Shown piece by piece: positions 8,458-17,536 of a stretch of DNA of 64,000 nucleotides. Under the pieces are notes generated by a model that did no database searches, was not told where the DNA came from, and was given only the letters and a program-made list of their open reading frames with translations. Numbering within the stretch: position 1 is the stretch's first letter; every line of letters begins with the position of its first letter. Source of the DNA: Bacillota bacterium (GTDB lineage Bacteria > Bacillota > Dethiobacteria > Dethiobacterales > Dethiobacteraceae); the NCBI GenBank assembly GCA_018725565.1, contig QLUR01000002.1:1-64000 (forward strand), read 5' to 3'. The translations under genes were made by a program, and so were the position numbers.

Positions 8458-9183
8458 ATGCCGGTTTACATAGGTATTACCTGCAATTGCCTAGCTTCTG
8501 AAAACAGGCTTTCGAAAGCCTATGTCCGTGCTGTCTCACAAAGCGGGGCCGTACCGCTGCTGCTTCCGGTTACCGCTGCTCCCCGGCACTGGCGGGCGTA
8601 CCTGGAGATGATCGACGGGCTGGTGTTAAGCGGCGGCGGGGATGTGGACGCTTTCTGCTACGGCCAGGAAGCAATTCCTGCTCAAGGGCAGGTCCAGCCG
8701 GAACGGGACAGCATGGAAATTTACCTGGCCCGCCGCGCCCTGGCTGACGGGTTGCCCGTGTTGGGCATCTGTCGGGGTGCTCAGGTGTTGAATATCAGCG
8801 CCGGGGGCACTTTATACCAGGACTTGCAGGGGGTAGCCGCCCTGCAGCACAACCAGCGCGCTCCCTGCTCCTATCCCATTCACACTGTTCTTGTACGGCG
8901 TCCTTCCCTGCTTCACCGTCTTGTCGGGCAGGAGAGGATTAGGGTCAACAGCTTTCACCATCAGGCGATCCATCTTACCGGAGTTGGCTTGCATGTCAGC
9001 GCGGAGGCATCTGATGGCGTGATCGAAGCGGTGGAGGCGGCCGGACATCCTTTTGCTTTGGGGGTACAATGGCATCCGGAATGGCAGCTTGCGAGGCAGA
9101 GCGCGTCAGTGAAAATATTCACCGCGCTGAAAGAAGCGGCCGGCAAGAGCAGGAAAAGGGGGTTACGACAAAGAAGGTATTAA
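8458..9183 (+). CDS. Class I glutamine-amidotransferase-like hydrolase (peptidase C26, PuuD type)
   Basis: A 241-residue protein of the gamma-glutamyl-GABA hydrolase family. The nucleophile elbow LGICRGAQVLNISAGG contains the catalytic Cys, and GVQWHPEW supplies the His of the triad; GLVLSGGGDVDAF is the family's glycine loop. Family members cleave gamma-glutamyl bonds of small amides or process folate and polyamine intermediates; no polyamine genes are near, so the substrate is open. Its own terminator-bounded unit starts with GGGAGAGG before ATG 8458. Confidence 0.88.
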   Translation: MPVYIGITCNCLASENRLSKAYVRAVSQSGAVPLLLPVTAAPRHWRAYLEMIDGLVLSGGGDVDAFCYGQEAIPAQGQVQPERDSMEIYLARRALADGLPVLGICRGAQVLNISAGGTLYQDLQGVAALQHNQRAPCSYPIHTVLVRRPSLLHRLVGQERIRVNSFHHQAIHLTGVGLHVSAEASDGVIEAVEAAGHPFALGVQWHPEWQLARQSASVKIFTALKEAAGKSRKRGLRQRRY

Positions 9184-9324
9184 TAGCCAGGCAGGGTTGA
9201 CTCTTGCGCCTGCGGCAGTGCTGTGATATATAATAAAAAGAACAAAATAATTAAGGTTATTAAGTGTCGGGTATTCGGGCGGCTGCCTCATGCCGGGCCT
9301 TTAGGCTGAGAAGGAAGGTGGAAC

Positions 9325-10911
9325 TTGAATTTTATGAAAATACTTGTCAGCGACCAGATTTCGGAATTAGGAGTAGCAAAGCTTAAAGAGAAAGCCTCGG
9401 TGGACGTCCTGACCGAGCTGAGTCCGGAGGAGCTTATTGCCAGGATACCTGATTACGATGCCTTGGTTGTACGCAGTTCAACAAAGGTGACCCGGCAGGT
9501 GCTGGAGGCTGGTTCCAGGCTGAAAGTAGTGGGACGAGCCGGGGTAGGTGTGGACAATATTGATGTGCCTGCAGCCACGGAGCGGGGCATCATCGTCATC
9601 AATGCGCCTGAAGGCAATACTATTTCTGCGGCGGAGCATACCATTGCCCTGATGACTTCCCTGGCGCGCAATATCCCTGCCGCCGCCAGTTCTATGAGGG
9701 CCGGCGAGTGGAAGCGCACCAAGTTCATGGGCGTGGAGTTGTATAAAAAAACGTTGGGGGTCATTGGACTGGGCCGGATCGGCAGCGAGGTGGTCAAACG
9801 GGCCAAAGCCATGGACATGAATATTTTGGCCTATGACCCCTATATTTCAGTGGAAAAAGCGGAGAAGCTGGGTGTTACGCTGACCAGCCTGGAAGATATT
9901 TACCGTAAAGCTGACTTTATTACCCTGCATGCACCACTGACTAAAAGTACCCAGTATCTGATAGGGGAAAAAGAACTTTCTCTGATGAAAGACGGCGTAC
10001 GCATTATCAATTGTGCCCGTGGCGGCCTGATTAATGAACAGGCGCTGCAAAGGGCCTTGTGCTCCGGCAAGGTGGCCGGGGCAGCGCTGGACGTCTTTGA
10101 GAAGGAACCTGCGGTTGACAACCCGCTTTGTTCTTTGGAGAACGTGATAGTTACGCCGCACTTGGGCGCCTCCACCGAGGAAGCCCAGGTTAACGTGGCC
10201 GTTCAGGTGGCTGAGCAGGTGGTTAACGCCCTGCTCGGCGAGCCATTGGTCAGTGCCGTGAATGTACCGGTTATCCCGCCTGAAACGCTGGCGGACGTTA
10301 AGCCGTTTATTCCGCTGATGAGAATTTTGGGCTCATTTTACACTCAGGTTTTTAACGGCCAGGTGGAGGCAGTGGAAATTTACTATAACGGGGAAATTGC
10401 CGCTTACACGGTGACACCCCTGACTAACTCGTTCCTGATCGGCCTGCTTTCCGTTATGCTTCAGGAGACGGTTAATTATGTCAATGCACCGGTCATCGCT
10501 AAGCAGCGCGGCATAAAAGTCCGGGAGGTGGTCAGCCGGACGGTGGAGACATTTACCAATTTAATTACTGTTACCGTCAGAACGTCGGACGGCTGCCAAA
10601 CCATTGCCGGCACCCTGTTTAACAAAAATGATGTCCGTATCGTGCAGATCGGTAAATACCGCATAGAAGTAGTTCCGTCACAATATATGATCGTAAGTAC
10701 CTATATAGATATGCCTGGCGTGATCGGGCGCGTAGGCACGATACTTGGCGGCAGCAAGATTAATATTGCCGGGATGCAGGTCGGGCGTCAATCCATTGGC
10801 GGGGAAGCAGTGATGGTGCTGCAGGTTGACTCGCCCGTCTCTGAAGATGTGCTGTCCAGGGTCCAGGAGGTAGAGGCTATTCTGACGACACGTTTTGTTA
10901 AACTGGAGTAG
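9325..10911 (+). CDS. serA: D-3-phosphoglycerate dehydrogenase
   Basis: First enzyme of serine synthesis, oxidising 3-phosphoglycerate with NAD. The 528-residue long form has a split substrate domain, the NAD-binding motif GLGRIGSEV, the active-site Arg region NCARGGLINE, Glu of KEPAVDNPL, and His of VTPHLGAST, then an allosteric-substrate-binding domain and a C-terminal ACT domain (from about 455; VSTYIDMPGVIGRVGTIL) for serine feedback. TTG 9325 is favoured over ATG 9334 because GGAAGG lies six bases before it. The 141-base region upstream holds a weak promoter-like pair (TTGCGC at 9204, TATAAT at 9229, 19-base spacer) and no riboswitch I recognise. Confidence 0.97.
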   Translation: MNFMKILVSDQISELGVAKLKEKASVDVLTELSPEELIARIPDYDALVVRSSTKVTRQVLEAGSRLKVVGRAGVGVDNIDVPAATERGIIVINAPEGNTISAAEHTIALMTSLARNIPAAASSMRAGEWKRTKFMGVELYKKTLGVIGLGRIGSEVVKRAKAMDMNILAYDPYISVEKAEKLGVTLTSLEDIYRKADFITLHAPLTKSTQYLIGEKELSLMKDGVRIINCARGGLINEQALQRALCSGKVAGAALDVFEKEPAVDNPLCSLENVIVTPHLGASTEEAQVNVAVQVAEQVVNALLGEPLVSAVNVPVIPPETLADVKPFIPLMRILGSFYTQVFNGQVEAVEIYYNGEIAAYTVTPLTNSFLIGLLSVMLQETVNYVNAPVIAKQRGIKVREVVSRTVETFTNLITVTVRTSDGCQTIAGTLFNKNDVRIVQIGKYRIEVVPSQYMIVSTYIDMPGVIGRVGTILGGSKINIAGMQVGRQSIGGEAVMVLQVDSPVSEDVLSRVQEVEAILTTRFVKLE

Positions 10912-10916
10912 ATGAG

Positions 10917-11345
10917 CTAATAGATTTCCTGATTCAAATCTTTCAGCCTTGTGCCGTCGTCCTCGCAGAGCACAAAATGTAAAACGCGGCGCGGGAAATA
11001 TTTTTTGGTCAGGGCAAAGACATGGTAACTATTGACCATGCTTTCACCGATCAATTTGCAGGTCAGGTAGCGAAACAGTACCAGACGCACCTGAAAATTG
11101 AGAGCCAGCACATACAGCTCCTTGCCGGTGGCGGGAACTGTGGCGGGAGCCTGAAACCGCTCGAGAGCGCTTATGAGTGCCTGGGGGTCCTGAAAAAGAT
11201 AAAACTGTGCCTTGCCCTGATCAAAGGGGTTAGCCCAATTATCATCTTTGCCGAGAGTGCGGATGGACACAGGGATAAACTGGACGAGCGGGTATGGAAG
11301 GAAATGACTTGCCTTTTTCATGTACTGTAAAACCTGCCGAAACAA
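10917..11345 (-). CDS. Unrecognised 142-residue protein
   Basis: I do not recognise this protein. It opens on TTG 11345, seven bases after GAGGTG, which supports translation; an in-frame ATG lies eight codons further in. It is rich in aromatic and basic residues, has no signal peptide or membrane helix, and contains no metal-binding Cys pattern. Notable stretches are YLTCKLIGESMVNSYHVFAL and FPRRVLHFVLCEDDGTRL near the C-terminus, predicted mixed alpha/beta. It lies tail-to-tail with serA (5-base gap) and head-to-head with the FmdB-type gene, so it is a single-gene unit. Confidence 0.65.
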   Translation of the reverse strand: MFRQVLQYMKKASHFLPYPLVQFIPVSIRTLGKDDNWANPFDQGKAQFYLFQDPQALISALERFQAPATVPATGKELYVLALNFQVRLVLFRYLTCKLIGESMVNSYHVFALTKKYFPRRVLHFVLCEDDGTRLKDLNQEIY

Positions 11346-11391
11346 TCTTTTTCACCTCTGGCAGTTTGATTAATCTTCCTTGGGGGGTTCT

Positions 11392-11610
11392 ATGCCTGTT
11401 TATGAGTTTCGCTGCCGTCAATGCGGCAAAATTTCGGAGAAACTATGCCGCCTCGGGGAGCAGGGGGAGCATTTTGCCTGCCCGCATTGCGGCGGAAACG
11501 TGCAAAAAATATTTTCGCTGATCCAGCGGCCGGCCAGGCAAACTACAGGCTCTGCCGCAGGAAGCAGTTGCGGATCATGCAGCGGCGGGAGCTGCTCAAC
11601 CTGCCATTAA
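11392..11610 (+). CDS. FmdB-family zinc-ribbon protein
   Basis: A 72-residue putative regulatory protein. It begins MPVYEFRCRQCGK and continues to CPHCGG, giving the two CxxC knuckles of the FmdB zinc ribbon, and ends in the low-complexity Gly/Ser/Cys tail typical of the family (SCGSCSGGSCSTC). The function of the family is poorly known; regulation of formamidase gave it its name. ATG 11392 is used because the conserved MPVYEF begins there and TTGGGGGG precedes it. Confidence 0.9.
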   Translation: MPVYEFRCRQCGKISEKLCRLGEQGEHFACPHCGGNVQKIFSLIQRPARQTTGSAAGSSCGSCSGGSCSTCH

Positions 11611-11631
11611 GGCATGCCCGGAGGGACTAAA

Positions 11632-12387
11632 ATGCATTGGCTTCGTTTTCAGCATAACGGTGAGCAATTTGACGGTTACCTGGATGGTGAGAGGATCAAG
11701 GCGGTAAGCGGGGAGGTCTTTTCCGGCCGGTGCCGGGAGACGGGGCTGGTGGTACCGCTGGCAGAGGTTTCGCTTGATACGCCTTGCCGCCCGACAAAAA
11801 TCATCGGCATCGGGCTTAATTACCGTGACCATGCCGCTGAAATGAATTTGCCCCTGCCAAAAGAACCGGTGATGTTTCTAAAACCTCCTTCTTCCCTGCT
11901 GGCAGCGGGAAGGCCGGTGCTGCTGCCGGAAATTGCGCGCCGAGTGGATTATGAAGCTGAACTCGCTGTAGTCATAGGTAAGGCCGCCTGGCAGGTGCCG
12001 GCTAGTGAGGCGCCCGGTTTTATATTCGGGCTTACCTGCGGCAACGATGTGACGGCACGGGATTTACAGCAGGCTGACCAGCAATGGACCCGTGCCAAAT
12101 CTTTTGACACCTTCTGCCCCCTTGGCCCCTGGATTGTGACGGAACTTGATCCGGCCGATTTGGAAATTGTCCTTACCGTCAACGGCCAGGTGCGGCAGCA
12201 TTCCCGCACCTCCCGGATGCAGTTCGGCGTAGCCGAACTGGTAGCCTTCACTTCCCGGGTAATGACGCTGCTCCCCGGTGATGTAATTCTGACCGGCACG
12301 CCGGCCGGTATCGGCCAGCTGCACAGCGGCGATGCCGTCACGGTACGCATCTTAGGCATCGGTGAACTGACCAACCCGGTTTTTTGA
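11632..12387 (+). CDS. Fumarylacetoacetate hydrolase-family enzyme
   Basis: Mg2+-dependent C-C hydrolase, decarboxylase or isomerase of the FAH family (about 251 residues). Diagnostic pieces are GLNYRDHAAEM, the metal-ligand segment VDYEAELAVVIGKAAW, GNDVTARDLQ, KSFDTFCPLGPWIV and PGDVILTGTPAGIG. Annotated homologues act on 2-hydroxyhepta-2,4-diene-dioate or acylpyruvates; with no aromatic-degradation neighbours, an acylpyruvase or oxaloacetate-type activity is equally possible. ATG 11632 has GGAGGG seven bases upstream; an ATG at 11614 is less well placed. Confidence 0.9.
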   Translation: MHWLRFQHNGEQFDGYLDGERIKAVSGEVFSGRCRETGLVVPLAEVSLDTPCRPTKIIGIGLNYRDHAAEMNLPLPKEPVMFLKPPSSLLAAGRPVLLPEIARRVDYEAELAVVIGKAAWQVPASEAPGFIFGLTCGNDVTARDLQQADQQWTRAKSFDTFCPLGPWIVTELDPADLEIVLTVNGQVRQHSRTSRMQFGVAELVAFTSRVMTLLPGDVILTGTPAGIGQLHSGDAVTVRILGIGELTNPVF

Positions 12388-12472
12388 GCAATTGCTCCCC
12401 TGTCAGACTGTTTCACCTGCAGTGTATGAAAACGCATAACTTTTTGTGCCGAACCGAAAAAGCTGTATGGGC

Positions 12473-12508
12473 CCGCCCGGTGAACTGCCGCAGGGCGGTT
12501 TTTTTTTA
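12473..12508 (+). terminator. Rho-independent terminator after the FAH-family gene
   Basis: CCGCCC (12473-12478) pairs with GGGCGG (12493-12498), followed by ten Ts. Confidence 0.75.
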
Positions 12509-12558
12509 TTGCAGCGGGGATACTATCTGGGAAGGCACGAGTAGGAGGTTATGCGCAG

Positions 12559-13185
12559 ATGTATGTCACCAATGTGGGAATGCTGACACTCATTGTGGTT
12601 ACAGCGTTGGTTTTCCTCGGCTTTCTCCATCGCGTACTCGACAGGATGCGACTGACTAAGACTCAGGCGCTGACCATCCTCCTGGCAATGCTGGCGGCCG
12701 GGTTTTTGCCCAACATCCCGCTGGGCGGAGGCCTTTCCATGAACATCGGAGGCGCGCTGGTTCCGGTCGCGGTAGCCGTGTATCTGATCGTGACGGCAGA
12801 CGAGGCCCGGGAAAAGCGGCGGGCGCTGCTTACTACCGGGGTGGTGGCGGTCACCGCTTTCCTGTCGGAAAAAATTTTGCCGCTGCACGGTGAACTGCCG
12901 CTTGATGTTGACCCGTTGTTTGTGCCGGCCATTTTGGCGGCGGTTACCGCTTACGCCCTGGGGCGTTCCCGGCGTGCGGCCTTTGTGGGGGGTGTTTTTG
13001 GGGTAATTCTTACCGACCTGTTGGCCTGGAGCGAAAACTTGCTGCTGTACCGTTTGCATGTGCCCATTATTCTCGGCTCCACCGGTGTGTTCGGCGCTGC
13101 CGTCATCGCCGGTATGGGAGCGGTCTTGCTGGCGGAACTGTTGGGAGAAACACTGGAACGCATCAAAGGAGGACCGCAGCGATGA
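12559..13185 (+). CDS. DUF1614-family integral membrane protein
   Basis: A 208-residue membrane protein with about six hydrophobic helices, starting TLIVVTALVFLGFL, with a conserved LPNIPLGGGLSMNIGGALVP segment and a late VIAGMGAVLLAELLG helix. This matches DUF1614, a family of unknown function found in spore-forming Clostridia. Its stop overlaps the spoIIP start (ATGA, four bases), so the two are translationally coupled and probably work in the same stage of sporulation. Ribosome site AGGAGG before ATG 12559. Confidence 0.85.
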   Translation: MYVTNVGMLTLIVVTALVFLGFLHRVLDRMRLTKTQALTILLAMLAAGFLPNIPLGGGLSMNIGGALVPVAVAVYLIVTADEAREKRRALLTTGVVAVTAFLSEKILPLHGELPLDVDPLFVPAILAAVTAYALGRSRRAAFVGGVFGVILTDLLAWSENLLLYRLHVPIILGSTGVFGAAVIAGMGAVLLAELLGETLERIKGGPQR

Positions 13186-14507
13186 AGCGTCTTGGACTTG
13201 CCCTGTTCCTTTCCTGTGCCCTGGTTCTGGCCGGCGGCTATCTTTTGCAGGGAGCCTCGCCGGCTTCATTGGCCGTTGTCCAGGGCCTGCCGGGCTTTTT
13301 CGCCCGGCCGATGGAGGAGATTTCCCTGGAGGACATCATGGCCTCCAGGTTCTGGACGATGGTGGACGAGGAAAAGCAGGAACTAATGGTTACCGGCCGC
13401 TGGATTCATGCCGGCGACGAGTTCCTGACCGCAGACAACAGGCTTTACCGTGTTTTCCGTATCAGGGGACGTACCGCCTACGCCCGCTTTGTGCGGGAAG
13501 TCGGTGCCGTTTTCAGCGAGCAAAGAGAAAGCGTTCTGACAACCGTACTGGAACGGCTGGGTCTTGGAGCGCAGCCTGTCCAGCGGCCTGAAGCCGAAAA
13601 CGGCGGGTTAACACCGGCGCCGGCCCCGCAGCGGATGATAGGGATTTACCATACTCACAACGCCGAGTCATTTAAGCCGAGCGACGGTACGCACAGCATC
13701 TTTGGCAGAGGCGGTATCCATGAGGTAGGGGAGTCTATGGCCAGGGAGCTGGAAGCAAAAAACGTCCGGGTGGTGTTTGACGAAAGCAAGCATCTGCCGC
13801 ACGACCGCGGGGCCTACCGGCGCTCGCGGGCCACCACGGAACGACTGCTGGCCAAGGGGCCGGATGTGATCTTTGATGTGCACCGCGACGCGGCGCCGCG
13901 TCATGTCTATGCCGCGCAGATCGGCAACGAATGGGTAACACAAGTAAAATTCGTAGTGGGCCGGCAAAATCCGAACATGCAGGTAACCCGGCAATTTGCT
14001 TTAGATCTCAAGAGGGTAACGGACATGGTTCATCCCGGCCTGATCAGAGGTATCTTCCTGGCGCGCGGCAACTATAACCAGGATTTATCGCCGCTCAACC
14101 TGCTCCTGGAAATAGGGGCCCACACCAACTCCCGGGAGGCGGCCGAACGGGGCGCCGCTCTCTTTGCCGATGCCGTCGCCTTTTACTTCTATGGCCCCGA
14201 GGGGGCGCGCGCCGCACCGCCGGGAGCGCAGGTGGGCATAGCCAACCGGGCAGCCACCCGCTCCATCCTTTTCCTGCTCGGTGCAACCGTCGCCATTGTT
14301 ATCGGCTTCCTGCTGCTGAACACCGGCCGCTTTGCCGGATTGCAGACCGCGCTGACGCCCTGGCGCAAAGCCGCCCGCGGCCGTCTGGAGCAGGGAGAGC
14401 GCTATCTTGCCCCCTGGCAGGAAAAAATCAGGACCGGCTCCCAGGCTATCAGGGGGAGGTTGCGTGAGTTGGCCTCCCGTCTCCGTAACCGCAACAAGCT
14501 TGGTTGA
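13182..14507 (+). CDS. spoIIP: Stage II sporulation protein P (peptidoglycan hydrolase)
   Basis: With SpoIID and SpoIIM, SpoIIP degrades septal peptidoglycan to let the mother-cell membrane engulf the forespore; it acts as amidase and endopeptidase. The 441 residues show an N-terminal membrane anchor (about 5-24), a linker, and the catalytic amidase domain from about 150: the His motif IYHTHNAESF, HEVGESMARELE, VIFDVHRDAAPR, and NLLLEIGAHTNS with the catalytic Glu. Unusually there is a second hydrophobic segment near residues 363-387 (ILFLLGATVAIVIGFLLL) and a basic, amphipathic tail. Overlaps the upstream gene by four bases. Sporulation sigma-factor control is expected but no promoter is visible here. 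Confidence 0.95.
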   Translation: MKRLGLALFLSCALVLAGGYLLQGASPASLAVVQGLPGFFARPMEEISLEDIMASRFWTMVDEEKQELMVTGRWIHAGDEFLTADNRLYRVFRIRGRTAYARFVREVGAVFSEQRESVLTTVLERLGLGAQPVQRPEAENGGLTPAPAPQRMIGIYHTHNAESFKPSDGTHSIFGRGGIHEVGESMARELEAKNVRVVFDESKHLPHDRGAYRRSRATTERLLAKGPDVIFDVHRDAAPRHVYAAQIGNEWVTQVKFVVGRQNPNMQVTRQFALDLKRVTDMVHPGLIRGIFLARGNYNQDLSPLNLLLEIGAHTNSREAAERGAALFADAVAFYFYGPEGARAAPPGAQVGIANRAATRSILFLLGATVAIVIGFLLLNTGRFAGLQTALTPWRKAARGRLEQGERYLAPWQEKIRTGSQAIRGRLRELASRLRNRNKLG

Positions 14508-14540
14508 TTTGAATTAACTCAATATAGTTGGACCAACAAC

Positions 14541-14566
14541 AAAACGCCGGCAAAAGCCGGCGTTTT
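14541..14566 (+). terminator. Rho-independent terminator after spoIIP
   Basis: A perfect 11-bp stem, AAAACGCCGGC (14541-14551) and GCCGGCGTTTT (14556-14566), with an AAAA tetraloop; it could work in both directions. Confidence 0.85.
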
Positions 14567-14678
14567 GTCAGTTTATTTGCAGACATTGTCGGAACATGGC
14601 AGGATATTGAAATTATTGGTGGAATGTTCACATTGTTATATATCCTGATTATCTAAATTTGCCTGGGAGGGTTATTAG

Positions 14679-16625
14679 TTGCGCAAGAAAGCCGGTCTGC
14701 AGAGCAAGTTCGTGCTGATTTTTCTTCTGGTGGGCTTGATTCCGGTTATGGCTGTCACCATGCTGGCGTATTACAATGCCAAAGCCGGCCTTGAAGCGGA
14801 GAGCTTTAAGGCGCTGCAGCTGTACGCAGGCCAGGTGGCCTCCCGGATAACAACATTCTTGAGCGGGCGGGAAAGCAGTGCCCGGAGTTTCGCCGCCTCT
14901 GGAGACGTGTTGGACGCGCTGCATGTGTTGCGTCAGGTAGAAGGCGATGTGCAAAATCAGGCCTGGCTGGCGGAGAAAATTCACCTTGACCGTTACGTGC
15001 ACACTCTTAGAGAAGGGTACGGCTATATGGATGTGTCTATCACTGATCAGAACGGGAAAATAGTTTACAGCTCCACGCCCGGCTTAGAGGGGGTGGATTT
15101 ATCCGGACAGGAACACATCAAAGATGCGCTGACCGGACAGCTGAGCTGGTCGCCTCTTCACTATTCAGAGGTCATGCATCAGAATATCATTTCCGTCGCT
15201 GCCCCTATCAGGACGGACGGCCTTACAGGGGCGGTTTTCGGCACAGCCACTCTGGTGGTCGGCAATCATCAACTGACTGCTTATGTAACGGAGGGGCTTG
15301 ATGAATTGGGGAAAACGGCAGACGCTTACCTGCTTGATGCCCAGGGGCTATTGCTGACCGACACAAAACGGGGTGATTATGCCCTCAACGCCGCACTGCA
15401 AAAAACAGTAACATCAGAAGCCGTCTACAGGCTGGCCGGACCGCTCACTAATGGGGAGGCGGGCTTCTTCTGGAGAGGGTTGTACCGGAACTATTTAGGA
15501 GACAATGTGCTTGGCGCAGTAGAAGTTATTGGGTTCGGCGAAGGCTTTGCGGGGCTCGTGGTGGAAATTGCCTCGGCGGAAGCTTTTGCCGGTGTTTATT
15601 CGTTGAGAAATTATATGTTGATAGTACTCTTTGTCGCCGTTTTCCTGGTGGCAGGAGCGGGATATGCCATTGCCGGCGCCACGGCCAGGCCGATTGCTAA
15701 AATAGCGGAAACGGCCAGACAGGTGGCGGCGGGTGATTTTACCGTTTCTGCCGATATTAAAAGAAATGATGAAATCGGGGAGCTGGGTAACGCTTTTAAT
15801 ACGATGAACGAAAACCTGCGCCAGCTGTTCCGTCAGGCGGTGCAGACGGCCGCCGGGGTAAACGAAGGCAGCGAGGCGCTTTCGCAGGCGGTGGAATCGG
15901 TCAGCGCCTCCCTGCAGCAAGTAGCTGCCAGCACCAACCAGTTCGCCAGCAATACCCAGGAAATGAGTACAAATTCACAGCAAATGGCGGAACTATCCAG
16001 ACAGGTTGCCGACAGCGCCGCAAGCGGCAGTGCCGGCGTCGAAAACGCGGTCCGGCAAATGCAGGAAATCAGCACCATGGTGGAGGAGCTGCGCAAAGTC
16101 ATTGATGCCTTAGACAAGCGGTCACAGGATATCGGCGGTATTGTCAGGCTGATAACTGATGTCGCCGAGCAGACCAACCTGCTGGCCCTGAATGCCGCTA
16201 TTGAAGCGGCCCGGGCCGGCGAACAGGGGCGCGGTTTTGCCGTTGTGGCGGAAGAAGTGCGGAAACTGGCCGAACAGTCCCGCTCCGCAGCCGAGAAAAT
16301 AGCAAAACTGGTCAGCGAAACGCAGGAAGAAACAAAACACGCTGTGAGCGGTATGCAAAAAGGCGTGGCAACCGTGCGCAGCGGTTCCGAAGTGGTGCTG
16401 GCCAGCGGGGAAACATTTAAGGAAATAGTCAGTAAAGTAACCGGGATAGTCAAAAAAATCGAACTGGTCGCCTCGTCGGCGGAAGAGGTCAGCGCGGCCA
16501 GCGAAGAAATCGCCGCCTCAACGGAAGAGCAGTCCTCCGTGATGCAGGAAATCAATGCCTCCGCCGAAGAGCTGCGGGCCAACGCCGACGCGCTGATACA
16601 GGAGCTGAACCGCTTTAAATATTAA
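14679..16625 (+). CDS. Methyl-accepting chemotaxis protein (membrane)
   Basis: A 648-residue transmembrane chemoreceptor. TM1 lies near residues 10-31 ([20 protein letters not shown]); an extracellular dCache-like sensor follows (about 35-300; [20 protein letters not shown]); TM2 lies near 307-330; then a HAMP linker ([19 protein letters not shown]) and a signalling domain with the tip sequence [20 protein letters not shown] and the hairpin region [18 protein letters not shown]. The ligand is unknown. TTG 14679 is used, behind GGGAGGG. It is a single-gene unit between a terminator and proC; no chemotaxis kinase genes are nearby. Confidence 0.95.
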   Translation: MRKKAGLQSKFVLIFLLVGLIPVMAVTMLAYYNAKAGLEAESFKALQLYAGQVASRITTFLSGRESSARSFAASGDVLDALHVLRQVEGDVQNQAWLAEKIHLDRYVHTLREGYGYMDVSITDQNGKIVYSSTPGLEGVDLSGQEHIKDALTGQLSWSPLHYSEVMHQNIISVAAPIRTDGLTGAVFGTATLVVGNHQLTAYVTEGLDELGKTADAYLLDAQGLLLTDTKRGDYALNAALQKTVTSEAVYRLAGPLTNGEAGFFWRGLYRNYLGDNVLGAVEVIGFGEGFAGLVVEIASAEAFAGVYSLRNYMLIVLFVAVFLVAGAGYAIAGATARPIAKIAETARQVAAGDFTVSADIKRNDEIGELGNAFNTMNENLRQLFRQAVQTAAGVNEGSEALSQAVESVSASLQQVAASTNQFASNTQEMSTNSQQMAELSRQVADSAASGSAGVENAVRQMQEISTMVEELRKVIDALDKRSQDIGGIVRLITDVAEQTNLLALNAAIEAARAGEQGRGFAVVAEEVRKLAEQSRSAAEKIAKLVSETQEETKHAVSGMQKGVATVRSGSEVVLASGETFKEIVSKVTGIVKKIELVASSAEEVSAASEEIAASTEEQSSVMQEINASAEELRANADALIQELNRFKY

Positions 16626-16730
16626 CAGATACACCGGGGAGGCCTTGGCAAGGGGAAAGGATGAGTCTTGAAAAGCAGTGCTGCCTGTAATATTATAGTG
16701 GTGAGCATTGCTGTACGGGAGATGAAACCT

Positions 16731-17534
16731 TTGCATAACAGAATCGGGGTTATTGGTCTTGGCGCCATGGGCGGCGCCCTGCTGAAAGGAATTATAGGGA
16801 CGGGAGCAAGTCCGGAAGGGATGATAGGAGCTGACGCGTCTGAGCTCCGGTTGCGGGAGGCGGCGGAGAGATATGGCATCGGTACCGCGTCCGCCAATCG
16901 GGAGGTAGCCGAGAAAGCACGCCTGATTTTTTTGGCTGTCAAGCCTCAGGATATGCGGGCGGTGCTGCAAAGTATTGACCCTGCCGTTAGCGGAGAGCAC
17001 CTGCTCATTTCTGTGGCTGCCGGTATTTCCATCTCGCAGATTGCCGGGTTAGTCAGTGAACAGGCCGGAATAATCCGTGTCATGCCCAATATCTGCTGCC
17101 TGGCGGGAGAGGGTGCCATTGCGCTCAGCCGGGGGCGCAATGTTAGTGATGATGACCTGAAGCTGGTTATTTCCTGGTTGGAGAGTCTGGGGATAGTGAG
17201 AATAGTTCCGGAAAAACTGCTGGATGCTGTAACCGGTTTGAGCGGCAGCGGACCCGCTTATATTTTTGCGATGATCGAGGCGTTGATGGATGGCGGAGTT
17301 TTAGTCGGACTGCCGCGTGACCTCGCCAGGGATTTGGCCGTCCAGACAGTTTTCGGTGCTGTCAAAATGGCGCGATCAAGCGGCGAACATCCCGCTGTGT
17401 TAAGAGAGATGGTTACTTCCCCGGGCGGTACCACAGCGGCCGGTTTGTTTGCACTGGAGGCCGGAGGATTCAGGGCTGCGGTAATGCAGGCTGTTAAAGC
17501 TGCGGCAATCCGTTCTGGGGAGTTGGGAAGCTGA
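16731..17534 (+). CDS. proC: Pyrroline-5-carboxylate reductase
   Basis: Last step of proline synthesis, reducing pyrroline-5-carboxylate with NAD(P)H. The N-terminal Rossmann motif is IGVIGLGAMGGALLKG; FLAVKPQDM, the AGISISQI region and the C-terminal signature ALSGSGPAY-like stretch (TGLSGSGPAYIFAMIEAL, then SPGGTTAAGL) are all present. The start is uncertain: TTG 16731 (eight bases after CGGGAGA) gives about 267 residues and puts the Rossmann loop at the family-typical place; TTG 16668, also behind a ribosome-like box, would add 21 unrelated residues. proB follows two bases after the stop. Confidence 0.95.
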   Translation: MHNRIGVIGLGAMGGALLKGIIGTGASPEGMIGADASELRLREAAERYGIGTASANREVAEKARLIFLAVKPQDMRAVLQSIDPAVSGEHLLISVAAGISISQIAGLVSEQAGIIRVMPNICCLAGEGAIALSRGRNVSDDDLKLVISWLESLGIVRIVPEKLLDAVTGLSGSGPAYIFAMIEALMDGGVLVGLPRDLARDLAVQTVFGAVKMARSSGEHPAVLREMVTSPGGTTAAGLFALEAGGFRAAVMQAVKAAAIRSGELGS

Positions 17535-17536
17535 CT

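Noticed and set aside
12523-13269. 248-codon leftward frame opposite DUF1614 and the start of spoIIP
   Set aside because: Gln/Arg/His-rich product typical of a shadow frame; no ribosome site; spans two real genes.
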